Positions 7,689 to 15,955 of a stretch of DNA of 15,955 nt are shown one piece after another. Under the pieces are notes generated by a model. The model saw only the letters and a program-made list of their open reading frames with translations, made no database searches and was not told the origin of the DNA. How positions within the stretch are numbered: position 1 is the stretch's first letter; every line of letters starts with the position of its first letter. The stretch is from Bondarzewia mesenterica (taxonomy: Eukaryota; Basidiomycota; Agaricomycetes; Russulales; Bondarzewiaceae). Both the position numbers and the translations under genes were made by a program. The stretch is from the NCBI GenBank assembly GCA_004802705.1, contig SGPL01000670.1, positions 1 to 15,955 of the forward strand, written 5' to 3'.

Positions 7689-9441
7689 ATGTCTGCAAAC
7701 TCTATGGTCTCCAACGGTATCTCCCATCTCCTCGTCTTCATGAAAATATGTCATTGACTCCCTCTTCCATACTTCAGAACCGAAATCGGTGACGGGCCTC
7801 CTCTCCCGGGCCCTCCACCGTATTCGCTCAACGCCTCCCAGAATTATTGCTTCCCCACCAACGCGTTTGTTGTCCTACTTGAACACTTGCTTCTCCGGTC
7901 ATTGACTTTTTGCTTTCAACATAAGAGCCCCGCCGCGCTGCCGTCGCTCTTATCATTCGCGTTGTGCCCCCACCGAATTTTCCCCTCCCGCCGTCCTCGC
8001 CAACGCCGCCTTCTCTTACTGATTTTTTTGACTTTGATTGGGTTATTCACCCTGCTGCACGCCCCGAAATCCTCTTCATACGACGTGCTAAACCGGATGC
8101 AGACGAGACACATGCCAATACCCGTGATGCTCATGTCGCATTTCCCGGCGGTAGGATGGAAGAGGGGGACGAAGGCGGGCTCTACACTGGTGAGTCTGTC
8201 CGTGATTTTGGGCTGTCTAATTCTGATGCGAATCCCGCCCGTTAATTTCTTTGTGTAGCTATGCGCCAGACATGGGAAGAGATCGGCCTCGACCTAGCTG
8301 AGGCGGATTATACCTGCGTCGGCCAGCTCGATGACCGAGAAATTACAACTTCTCTGGGCAAGCGCCTCCTTATGATTCTCTCTCCCTTCGGTACTGTCCC
8401 TCTTGACTACAGATGCTCTTTTGGAAAGATGTCTGATATTCTTGCCATGTACAGTCTTCCTTCAGCTAACCCCCACTGAACCACCGATTGATCCGACGCC
8501 CGAAACATCGTTACACTGGATTCCTCTCACCTCTCTCTTCCCCTCCCCTACAGCCGGTCTTGGTCCGGGCCCCCTCTGGTCTACAGTCACCGTCGACGCC
8601 GCCTCGCGCCTCGCGCCCCGCCATTCCACCGCCCTCCGCCTGCTCATGCGCGCTCTCGTNGGCAGCATGCAATATCCCGCCCTCGTCCTCGCGCCACCAT
8701 CACCTAGTTCGTTCTCCGCGCCNGAAAAAGNTAAACCCCGCGGCTCGATCGAAGTCGAAAATGGGACGCTCAACCCCGCACTGCACCCCGCCTCCGCATC
8801 CCTTCATCTGCGCCACAACACCCAGGCACTCAAATTATGGGGACTCTCGCTTGGCATGACGCTCGATTTACTCGCGTACATGGCGCCTGCTCCGGGCGCG
8901 CCGCTCACCCCATGGGACGCCGACGCGTTGATGGGCGTGACGGGTCTGTTGGAAGAGGAGAGTGAGAACGAGGGTGTGCGGAAAAGACGAAAGAGTATCA
9001 GGCGGAGTAGGAGGGGGAGAGGACGGATCAACGCGCCTCCCAGCTTGACAGCGGTGTTCCCAAGATTTTCGTACCCGGATGTGAATTTCTGGATCTGGTA
9101 CGTCGCAGTTGTCATCTATAGCTTCCGCCCCTATCTCAGACATGCTGGCTCGTTTTCACTATCAGGGTATTTGGGAAACGCTATCGTGAAGTTATTCGTG
9201 GCTGGGAAAGTTCTGTGCGCGCAGGCGGCACCAATGACAGACGGTAAGCTCACTCAGCAATTCCACCCGAGTCTGAGAAAGTCTCAAACTGTAACCGTTC
9301 TCATCAAGGATAAACTGGACCGGTGCCGCGCTTTCTACGTTCTACGCTGCGGTGCGCAAAGCCCTCGTCGTCGTGCTTGTCCTGCGTGCCATCGGCGTGC
9401 TTGTCAGCGTTGCGTTCGCGCTCTGGTGGGTCTTCCAGTGA
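7689..9441 (+). CDS. Nudix hydrolase (CoA-diphosphatase-like) with C-terminal membrane anchor
   Basis: Seven exons join in phase: 7689-7716, 7778-7864, 7926-8189, 8259-8390, 8455-9097, 9166-9243 and 9309-9441, giving 454 residues; all six introns are 61-69 nt GT-AG. The Nudix fold starts with RAAVALIIRV (about residues 42-51). The Nudix box is at residues 113-137 (FPGGRMEEGD...AMRQTWEEIGL) with Arg129, Glu133 and Glu134 as metal-binding and catalytic positions. Its spacing matches the peroxisomal/mitochondrial CoA-diphosphatase branch (Pcd1, NUDT7/8), and GQLDDREITTS plus LSPFVFLQ follow. A long extension includes SYPDVNFWIW and ends in a hydrophobic segment (about 424-454, KALVVVLVLRAIGVLV), probably a tail anchor. 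The substrate is inferred, probably CoA-type or other nucleoside diphosphate compounds. N bases at 8660, 8723 and 8732 leave three residues undefined but do not break the frame. Confidence 0.92.
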
Positions 9442-10092
9442 GTTGATGTCAGATGCGGACGAAACAAAATACGAGGCAGTCCTGTTCGGACCTCACGGGA
9501 AGAATCTTTGTAGATCTCTCACCATGCTATTGTCTTTCTCCTCCTTTTCTGGGTGACGACTTATGAATCCGATCGTACAACTATCCGTTCACGTTCCCAC
9601 TCCGTTCAACCCCTTCCCTTCGCTGCGGTTCTCACTTGCTTTGTTTTTTTCCTACACTCCCCCAGAATGTGTACCACATACGTATGTACATAGCATACCC
9701 CGGTGCTGATGACTCCGTGTACATGAAATGCGTTTGTTATCCTCCTCTCTCACCAGCTGTATTAGCATGCCGATTTCTGTCGTGGTTTTTACACACGCAC
9801 ACACCCTTTTCTATCCTCCCTGACGACACCCACAAACTTCGATATACGATTCATGATTGAACCGCCGGGAGAGAATACGCATCCGTCAGTTCTCCAGTCC
9901 TCAGTATTCGCGTGCAGCCCGTTCTATTGTAAGACGAAACTGCCGATTGAGTGCACAAGCTTTCCCACCAAACACACGCGTGCGCTTTCATGAACTTTTT
10001 CGGTACAATCAAAACGTACATTTTCGCGCACTGCTTCCCGTTCTTCTGCTACTTCACGCGCCATCGTCCATGGGAAGCGTAAGTCGCACAAC
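9442..10092. other. Convergent 3' intergenic region, no gene seen
   Basis: About 650 nt between the stops of the convergent Nudix and NPL4 genes. It is pyrimidine-rich on the plus strand. Open frames are short, lack domains and have no splice partners that I can see. It probably holds both 3' untranslated regions. Confidence 0.6.
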
Positions 10093-12442
10093 TCAGCTCA
10101 ACGGCAACCCGCACACCTCGCAGTCGCTCCCGCCATGCGCGTTCTCGAACGTGCAATGCGGGCACACACGCACGCCGGCAGTGCCGCCGCCGCTCGACTG
10201 GGCAATTTGATCGAAAACCTCGGGCGGGATGTCTTCGTCCATTGTGTGGGACGAAGGTGCTGGTTGCGACGGACGTGCAGGTGCTGTGAAGATGAACGGA
10301 TAAGTAGATCGGAGACAAATATTAGTGTGATGGGAAGGGGATAGAGGGGCGCCGACGTACGTGCACTCTCGCGCGCAAATGTCATTAGCGTGTGCCAGCT
10401 TTCGGTGGCAAGAAGCGGATCTAGGACGGAAGGTTCGTCCTTGTGTGGATTTGAGGTGACACGGATGAGAACTTTCATGTCGGTCTTTTGCAATGCCATG
10501 TCAATACGCGGGAAAAAAAATTGGGTTCGGAACGTGCAGCACTCACCTCGGAGACCAGCCCCGACGTCCCCAGGAACGCAACAAGATGCCAATCGCTAAG
10601 CCACTTTGCGAGCTCCAGTCGACGCTGCGCATCCCCATCATGCCGACTGTCGCCCACGTCCGGCGCGTGCATGCTGTTCAGCGTCTGCAACACGCTTTCA
10701 ATGCGCTGGTCCTCCAACCCTGGTCGATTCTCGATCGTGAACGCGCGCGAATGGAAGAGCGGAGACGGGTTTTGCGGGAAACCGTGCGTGACCTGCGCCA
10801 CCACACGTCAGAATCGCAGCGCCAACAAAATGGACATATAAAAATGGGAGAAAACGTACGTTAACGAGCAGATACTCCACTGGGAACGCGGGCTTGGCGC
10901 TCCTCTGAACTTCGAGACCATACTCGTTCCTATACCTGAAGAACACGTCGGGCACATACCGCGCGTCCTCGCCGTCCTCGCCTCTGCTTTCGTGCTTCAC
11001 GAGCATTATCCCAGGATCTACGCTCGCCTCGATCATATCTGCCTGTACCATCCCAACAGCTTGCTCCGATACCTGATACGCCGACACATCAACCGCGCCA
11101 TCCTCTGTACCGGTCAGAACAGCCGTGACGAGGCGTGATGAAAATTGACCTGTGTGCGAAGAACGGGAGATCATTGGGTGCGCGGCTTGCATGTGTGCGG
11201 CGAAGATGACTTCGAGGGAGGAAAGGAAGAACGACTGAGGGTGTCGTTTGTAGACCGTCTTTGTACGATCTTCTGGCTTGGGCGTGAGGTCGGTGAAGAT
11301 ATAACCGACAATCTGCAAGGGTGTAGACGCGGAGTTGGCGAGCTCTTTGATACGGGGCTCGTCTTCCCAAGGTAGGCCTAACGAGAGACCATCAATCTCG
11401 CCTTCTTGTGGAGGTTCGTGGATGGCTTCCACGACAGCCTTGACGCCCATCGGGACCTTCTCATAAGGTTCGTACCGTCCTATCAACCACCCAAACCGCT
11501 GTAAACCTGTCATCCTCCAAGCCTGCAAGAACCGATCGATAATCTCCATTGAAGCAATTTCCAGATGATCGACAGTTCTGAACGGCTGACTTTGCAGTGT
11601 GATCGCTGACGGTTGACAAGCCGAGCAAATCCCTGCGGGCCAGTTCGGGTGTCCACCAGTGGGACAAGGGACTTGAACCTGATAATCTGTAGGAGTCAGA
11701 GGAGGCAGAGCGGCGGCGGCGGTAGAGGAGGTCTTGGGAGTAAGCTTCTGGAGGTATGCATGGTAGGACATGTGCTTGATGTTATGTTCTTTGTGGTAAG
11801 ACGTATCGTACGGCTCGAGCGGCATGCAATAATCACACATGCCGCTAGCACCGTGCCTACAAAACTTGGGATCTCTACCGCGAGGTATTTTTCCGTCCTT
11901 TGATCGCCAATACGAATCCACAGGGTCCTCCTGCACAGTCTCCCATAATCGCGGGGCCTTTGGAGGAACAGAGGGAGCGGATGAGCCACTCGGAGCAATG
12001 CGTTCAGTGCTCTGGGATGCACTAGTGGAAGGTCGCTGCTGATAAGAAACGAATAGAAGGTCACCGTGCCTTCCCGTCACCATGTCAGAAAATGGAAGAG
12101 GCAGAAGACAATGATAGGATGCACTTAAGCCCTAGACTCTGCATATTCCTCCCCTTCAGCGTAGACACCAGAACCTCATTACCTCGAGGTTGGTTGGAGA
12201 TCGCCAGCGAAGACGCGTCCGCATCAACGGTTGTTTCGAAAATCTAAAAGACAGGGATCGTTTATTGCTCTAATACTGCGGATAAGCGAGTGACAGTACC
12301 TTGGCCACCAGCTCCGATATATCAGTCGTGGGCTGAACTTCGAAACGGAAGTTTCCATCTCTAGATCTAATTCTGACCAACTTGAGTAAGACCAGTCAGA
12401 ATAAAGTAAAATAATATGTCAAAACGAGATCAGACTGACCAT
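10093..12442 (-). CDS. NPL4: Npl4, Cdc48/p97 cofactor for ubiquitinated substrates
   Basis: Seven exons: 12442-12440 (ATG only), 12380-12300, 12243-12125, 12069-10860, 10792-10547, 10484-10361 and 10283-10093, giving 657 residues; introns are 55-77 nt. The N-terminus MLVRIRSRDGNFRFEVQ to HGDLLFVSYQ is the ubiquitin-like domain (about 1-78). The zf-Npl4 region follows with Cys138, Cys146, Cys149, Cys203, Cys216 and Cys219. An MPN-like, non-catalytic domain (FGWLIGRYEPY, about 261-271 onward) leads to NVTHGFPQ and the C-terminal Npl4 fold. It ends in an NZF-type finger with Cys635, Cys638, Cys649 and Cys652 (CPHCTFEN...CEVCG). Npl4 with Ufd1 recruits polyubiquitinated proteins to the Cdc48 ATPase, in ER-associated degradation and chromatin extraction. 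The NZF tail resembles animal Npl4 and is absent from budding yeast. The start lies in a strong context (ACCACCATGG). Confidence 0.97.
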
Positions 12443-12529
12443 GGTGGTTGAAGCTTTCAGAAGATACAGTGATTTGAAGTCGTCGAGAACAAGGTGACGC
12501 GTGTCCCTTCGCGTTCAAGGGACTGCGTC

Positions 12530-12572
12530 ATGCTGAGTCAGCATAAACGGTGATTAGATGCTGACTCAGCAT
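12530..12572. promoter_or_regulatory. Pair of 15-bp palindromes with TGA(G/C)TCA core
   Basis: ATGCTGAGTCAGCAT at 12530-12544 and ATGCTGACTCAGCAT at 12558-12572 are each perfect apart from the central base and are separated by 13 nt. The cores TGAGTCA and TGACTCA are the same site read on opposite strands. In fungi this is the binding sequence of Gcn4/Cpc1-type bZIP proteins. It lies about 90-130 nt from the NPL4 start and about 570-610 nt from the bZIP start, so which gene it serves is undecided. Confidence 0.7.
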
Positions 12573-12611
12573 CTGTTGGATTCTCACGCGCGTGGGCGAC
12601 CAAACTGACGG

Positions 12612-12644
12612 GTATTCGGAATTGTTCTCGTGAATTCCGAATAC
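12612..12644. repeat. Perfect 12-bp inverted repeat with 9-nt spacer
   Basis: GTATTCGGAATT at 12612-12623 is followed after 9 nt by its exact reverse complement AATTCCGAATAC at 12633-12644. It includes CGG and CCG facing outward-in, the half-site type used by Zn2Cys6 regulators, but could equally be an RNA hairpin in a leader. Function is inferred only. Confidence 0.6.
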
Positions 12645-13142
12645 ACTTGCTCTCCGCTCACCAGATCCTCTGTGGCTGTCCGCTTCTGTCACAGCCATCT
12701 GTTCGTACTTAGAACGGAACCATCAGTGAAAACAAAGAGGAGTGGAACAAAATACACCGAGTGTATCGAGAGTTTGGTAGCAGGAGTGAGGGTTGATCCT
12801 GACAATGGAACTTTGCTCCCAAATATATCTGCGTGGTTCTCTGTAGATCTAAAGTCATATCTCCTCCTCAACGACGTGTATTGACAAGTGAAACGAGCGC
12901 GTCCTCGAGCTTTCTGCGGACAAAAGTGTAAGTACTACCCAAACCATGTCCGACCGCTGGTTGCAATTGCAAAAAGCGGCTGTGGCTGCCGATCTGTCAT
13001 CGTGTTGTGTCGCCATCTTGTGTCTTTATTGCGAATACATAACACCACACAGCTTCCCTCTGATGCCCGCAACGCGCTCGCTTGCTTCTCGCCAGTTGGG
13101 ACGTGATACACGCTTTCAGACGATCATCAGGTTACGTCGGCC

Positions 13143-14304
13143 ATGCTTGCTCTGAAAGCTGGTGAAACCGCGAATCCCGGCGAAGAAGCCCTCCTTACTT
13201 CTTTTGACCCCGCAAGTATTCAGACTGAGTTGGACCTCTGGGAACACCTCTCTTTCTCATTTGACATGGATAAGGACCACCAACCTCCATCTAATAACCA
13301 GGCCGGCTCCAGCGCTTCTGTCAACGCTGCAGCGCCAAAATCTCGTAGAAGGAAATCCGAGTCCGCAGCTCCCCAGTCGAGCATGGTGAGCCAATCCCAC
13401 ACCGATTGCAATCGTCTCGCACGATTTCTCATAATTCCTTTAGGCCCCCCCGCCGGCTCCAAACCCTGTCGCAGCCCTGCCAGGCCAGTCAAACCCGCCA
13501 TTGCCTCCTGGAAACCCAGCGGAGGGCTATGAAGCCCTCGCCCGCGCCCTGCGCGCGCTGCAAGAGGCATACCTCTATCTCCCCCCGCAGGCGGGCTTCC
13601 CCCCACAACCACCGAACAACATGCCCAATAATCTCAACCCCTTTTCACAGCAGCAGCAGGTCCCACCGAACCTTTACGCCCAATTTCCCTGGCCTTCGCC
13701 GATGCCCTCGCCGTCCCGATCGCAGCCAACCCAAGGCACCCAGCAATTTATCCCGCCTCTCCCGCCTTTTGCTTTTCCCACCGGCGGGCAATTTTCGTCG
13801 GTTCTGCCGCCTCTGCCGCAGCATCAGCCGCACATAGATCCTCAACTCCAACCTGCTGCGAGCACGTCTGCGGCGGCGAGCACCGTCTCTCCGCAGGCTG
13901 CCAATCAGATGCCGAGCCCCGTCGACAGCGAACTCAACCTCACAGATGAGAAGCGCAGACGAAATACTGCTGCGTCTGGTTGGTCACCCCCGAGAATTCA
14001 GACGGTCGAATGTATCTGATCTCGACTGTATACAGCGCGCTTCAGGATTAAGAAAAAACAGAAGACGGTGAATCTCGAGCGGACCGTGTCCGACCTCTCT
14101 GGGCGAGTGGAAGAGCTCGAGCAGGAGGCATCGGATCTGCGGAAGGAGAATGGATGGTTGAAGGAAATCGTCATGCTAAAGAGCAAGCGGTCCACGGGCG
14201 ATTACCTGCAGCCCGATGCGAGCATCGGGGACGATGATGATGAGGATGTATCTAACGACAAGGGGGAAGGGAGCAGTACAACTAAGAAGAACCGCGACGC
14301 GTGA
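13143..14304 (+). CDS. bZIP transcription factor, Cys3/MetR (Met4/Met28) type
   Basis: Three exons, 13143-13385, 13444-13978 and 14036-14304, with 58- and 57-nt introns, give 348 residues. The DNA-binding basic region straddles the second intron: RRRNTAASARFRIKKKQ, with Asn255 and Arg263 matching the N-x7-R bZIP signature. Leucines at 273, 280, 287, 294 and 301 form a perfect five-heptad zipper, and NGWLKEIV follows, as in fungal sulfur regulators related to Neurospora CYS-3. The N-terminus has SFDPASIQTELDLWEHLSF, a possible activation segment; residues about 82-245 are Pro/Gln-rich and low-complexity; the tail is acidic. The expected role is nuclear control of sulfur amino-acid uptake and synthesis, inferred from family. 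The first ATG is uncertain, because an upstream exon ending at an acceptor near 13130 is possible. Confidence 0.88.
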
Positions 14305-14530
14305 TGATTCCGACTCTGGTAGACAATCGCGCAGGAGGATGTATTTCTGACTGTTTGTACACTCTGGTGTCTTTTTTTTTTCGCGCTGCTGGGTTTAGTG
14401 TATTTCGAAACTGTCGTTCTTACTGAGCGTTGGACGCGAGGCACAGCTTTGACACAGCACGTCCGTTGCGCTGGAACTTCAAGCCTGTCATTTCGAGAAA
14501 TGCACGTTTCCCACGCTCTTACTTACCACG

Positions 14531-15020
14531 ATGTCGTTCGGACGACCACCTTCAATCTCTGGCGGCTTCCAGGTCAACCCGCCTGACCGGGGCTCGTTTC
14601 CCTTGGATCACTATGGTTCGCATCCCCCGCCTTCCTTTCTCTTCCCTCCTTTTCTTCTTCTTACTCGCCGAGGGCTTTCACGAAAACGAATGTGTATTCC
14701 TGACGCGCTGGGCTTTCTGACTCCGTGATAGGGGAATGCAAAGAGACTATGATCTCATACCTCGAATGCTTGAAGAAAAACTCGAGCACGTCGACGGAGT
14801 GTCGGCATTTAGGACGAGAATATCTAGGTTGTCGAATGAAGAAGTACGCCACAGTCTTCCTTGCTAGTGAACGCTTGCTGAGATTTAGGATGTCAGTGGA
14901 CTCATGGATCCCGACGATTGGAAGAACCTTGGGTTGTCGAATCTCAAGGGTGATAGCACTAGTCCAGCAGGAGAAGACAGTTCTGCACCACCAGCAGAAG
15001 ATGTCAAGAAACGAGGCTGA
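14531..15020 (+). CDS. COX19: Cox19, twin CX9C cytochrome c oxidase assembly factor
   Basis: Three exons, 14531-14615, 14732-14843 and 14897-15020, encode 106 residues. The N-terminus MSFGRPP...PPDRGSFPLDH is typical of Cox19. Two CX9C motifs are complete: Cys31-Cys41 and Cys52-Cys62, forming the CHCH helical hairpin. CRMKNGLMDPDDWKNLGL follows as in known Cox19, then an acidic low-complexity tail. Cox19 is a soluble protein of the mitochondrial intermembrane space and cytosol needed for copper delivery to cytochrome c oxidase through Cox11; this is family knowledge. Intron 1 (116 nt, GTTCGC donor, CTGAC branch motif) has an unusual donor, but phase and family match demand it. Intron 2 ends at the TGTCAG acceptor, bypassing a nearer TTTAG that would break the frame. 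Confidence 0.95.
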
Positions 15021-15216
15021 CCGTTTCCTACTCTTCTGCCGCCCTCCATACCTTGTTTTATGTGTTCTGCAGATCCCAGCTCATCGTAATCAGGTTTTTT
15101 ATCATGTGCATTCTCATCGTCGTCTTCAATGTTCACGGACAGCACCCAAGCATCGTTCACAGACTGCTGAAGCTAAGAGGTTATTGACAATATTGCCAGG
15201 TAAACACCATGCGAGG

Positions 15217-15744
15217 TCACTCGTGTCCTCTCCTGGCCGCTTTCAAACATTCGTCTTCTATTCCTTTGATCCAAACGATCTCGATGCCCGCATCCTTCAT
15301 CTTCTGTGCTCCTTCACACTTGACAAAATCATCCGGCTCGCCGACGCCGACGAAGCACCTCTGGATCTGCGCCTCAATAAGAGCGTCTGCGCAGGGTGCA
15401 AGACCCGAGGTTCGAATGGAGCATGGCTCGAGCGTCGTATAGACGTCGGCACGACGCAGCACTTGCTCTACCGTGAGGGAGGCAGGGGGCGCGGACGGGA
15501 ACAGCGCGGCGAGATCCGACGCTGACAGGTCGCGCGCCTTGGCGAGGGCATTGGCTTCAGCGTGGGTGTTGCCCGGGAGCTCGCGCGAGTAGCCCGTGGA
15601 TAGTATGGTGGGCGCGTCTGTAGAGGTGGGATAACGCGTCACGAGCACGCAACCGACGCAAAAAGCGGTTGGAGTTGGCGTGCATTTCTCGGCCTCTGCG
15701 AGGGCGTCGCGCAGATAGCGTATATGTTCGTCTGTGAGAGACAT
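15217..15744 (-). CDS. RibD/Rib2-type pyrimidine deaminase (riboflavin synthesis)
   Basis: Single exon of 175 residues in the cytidine-deaminase fold. The zinc site is complete: His61-Ala-Glu63 (HAEANAL) and TLEPC at Cys108 with APC at Cys118. After it, GVGEPDDFVKCEGAQKMKDAGIEIV and DECLKAARRGH match the RibD/Rib2 deaminase pattern and not tRNA or dCMP deaminases. The expected reaction is deamination of the ribosyl- or ribitylamino-pyrimidine phosphate in riboflavin synthesis. There is no reductase domain and no pseudouridine-synthase domain (the latter is fused to the deaminase in budding yeast Rib2), so this is a stand-alone deaminase. The open frame extends upstream to 15864, but MSLTDEHIRYLRDAL at 15744 is the better start because the upstream 40 codons look non-coding. 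It is convergent with COX19, with 196 nt between stops. Confidence 0.88.
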   Translation of the reverse strand: MSLTDEHIRYLRDALAEAEKCTPTPTAFCVGCVLVTRYPTSTDAPTILSTGYSRELPGNTHAEANALAKARDLSASDLAALFPSAPPASLTVEQVLRRADVYTTLEPCSIRTSGLAPCADALIEAQIQRCFVGVGEPDDFVKCEGAQKMKDAGIEIVWIKGIEDECLKAARRGHE

Positions 15745-15955
15745 AAACGTATTAAAAATGCAGTTACATTGTTGTACATGTCGAGCTGGAGAGAGAGAAC
15801 GAACTTGAATGCATGGCTCGCCACCGGGATATATCGGAACAGGAGCAAGCAGGACGCGCGCCAAACTGGGCCAAACCCAACAGGCAACATTTCATTCGTC
15901 GGGCGAGTCGACCCTTGCTCACAATTCCCCAGCGCAGGCTGCTAGCAGTCTGTCC
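15745..15955. other. Upstream region of the deaminase gene, possible divergent gene start
   Basis: A plus-strand ATG at 15813 (MARHRDISEQEQAGRAPNW...) stays open for 47 codons to the window edge, which could be the start of a divergent gene. It is too short to tell from chance, and the composition is not diagnostic. Confidence 0.25.

Larger units (their letters stand above)
12443..13142. other. Divergent promoter region between NPL4 and the bZIP gene
   Basis: About 700 nt with no convincing gene. It contains two bZIP-type palindromes and a 12-bp inverted repeat (listed separately). Short frames in 12630-13130 could be upstream open frames or unrecognised 5' exons of the bZIP gene; for instance an ATG at 12946 starts a 69-codon frame ending near 13155 in another phase. 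Confidence 0.5.

Noticed and set aside
7538..7741. Minus-strand 67-codon frame (MKTRRWEIPLETIEF...) between the tRNA and the Nudix gene.
   Set aside because: It overlaps the first Nudix exon in antisense, has no recognised domain and no secure 5' exon. A small gene here is not excluded.
7740..7850. Antisense open segment (FWEALSEYGGGPGRGG) opposite Nudix exon 2 that can be phase-joined to the frame at 7538-7741.
   Set aside because: The plus-strand Nudix exon is strongly supported by phase and family; the antisense reading is Gly/Pro low complexity with a weak donor.
9636..10210. Plus-strand frames between Nudix and NPL4.
   Set aside because: Short, no domain, partly antisense to the NPL4 zinc-finger exon; better explained as 3' untranslated DNA.
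14725..15525. 266-codon plus-strand frame running from COX19 exon 2 across the deaminase gene.
   Set aside because: Only its first 37 codons are the true COX19 exon 2; the rest reads through introns and antisense DNA.
1..15955. A CRISPR array, defence island, prophage or biosynthetic gene cluster.
   Set aside because: No regular direct repeats, no phage or defence genes and no core biosynthetic enzymes; the genes are unrelated eukaryotic housekeeping functions.

Overview
The window looks like nuclear DNA of a filamentous basidiomycete, probably an Agaricomycete. Genes are split by many short GT-AG introns (about 52-116 nt), coding regions are GC-rich, flanks are short, and several products are fungal types (Ugo1-like carrier, Cys3/MetR-type bZIP, Npl4, Cox19). 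Scattered N bases indicate a draft assembly. I see no bacterial, plasmid or viral gene set. Exon structures were built by hand from splice signals, reading phase and family similarity; none is confirmed by transcripts.

Region by region. 1-827: 5' part of an unrecognised intron-rich gene on the minus strand that runs off the left edge. 828-3780: gene-free, repeat-rich DNA. It holds an inverted-repeat composite (1187-2307) with a degenerate tRNA-like Pol III segment at its centre, a 354-nt MITE-like element with 31-nt terminal inverted repeats and a 4-bp GTCA target duplication (2466-2827), and about 0.7 kb of strongly purine-biased sequence (3070-3778). 3842-4766 (minus): hypothetical protein. 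5673-7258 (plus): Ugo1-like mitochondrial outer-membrane carrier. 7412-7492 (minus): tRNA-Gln(CUG) with a 9-nt intron. 7689-9441 (plus): seven-exon Nudix hydrolase with a C-terminal membrane segment. 10093-12442 (minus): NPL4 in seven exons, the first carrying only the start codon. 13143-14304 (plus): bZIP regulator of the Cys3/MetR type. 14531-15020 (plus): COX19. 15217-15744 (minus): RibD/Rib2-type deaminase of riboflavin synthesis.

The genes are ordinary housekeeping functions and do not form one pathway. Two are mitochondrial (Ugo1-like, Cox19), one serves Cdc48-dependent ubiquitin handling (Npl4), one vitamin B2 synthesis, and one probably sulfur or amino-acid regulation. The most interesting non-coding features are the MITE with its internal repeat array, the inverted-repeat composite, and a pair of perfect 15-bp bZIP-type palindromes plus a 12-bp inverted repeat in the NPL4/bZIP divergent promoter. 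I found no convincing new multi-gene system.
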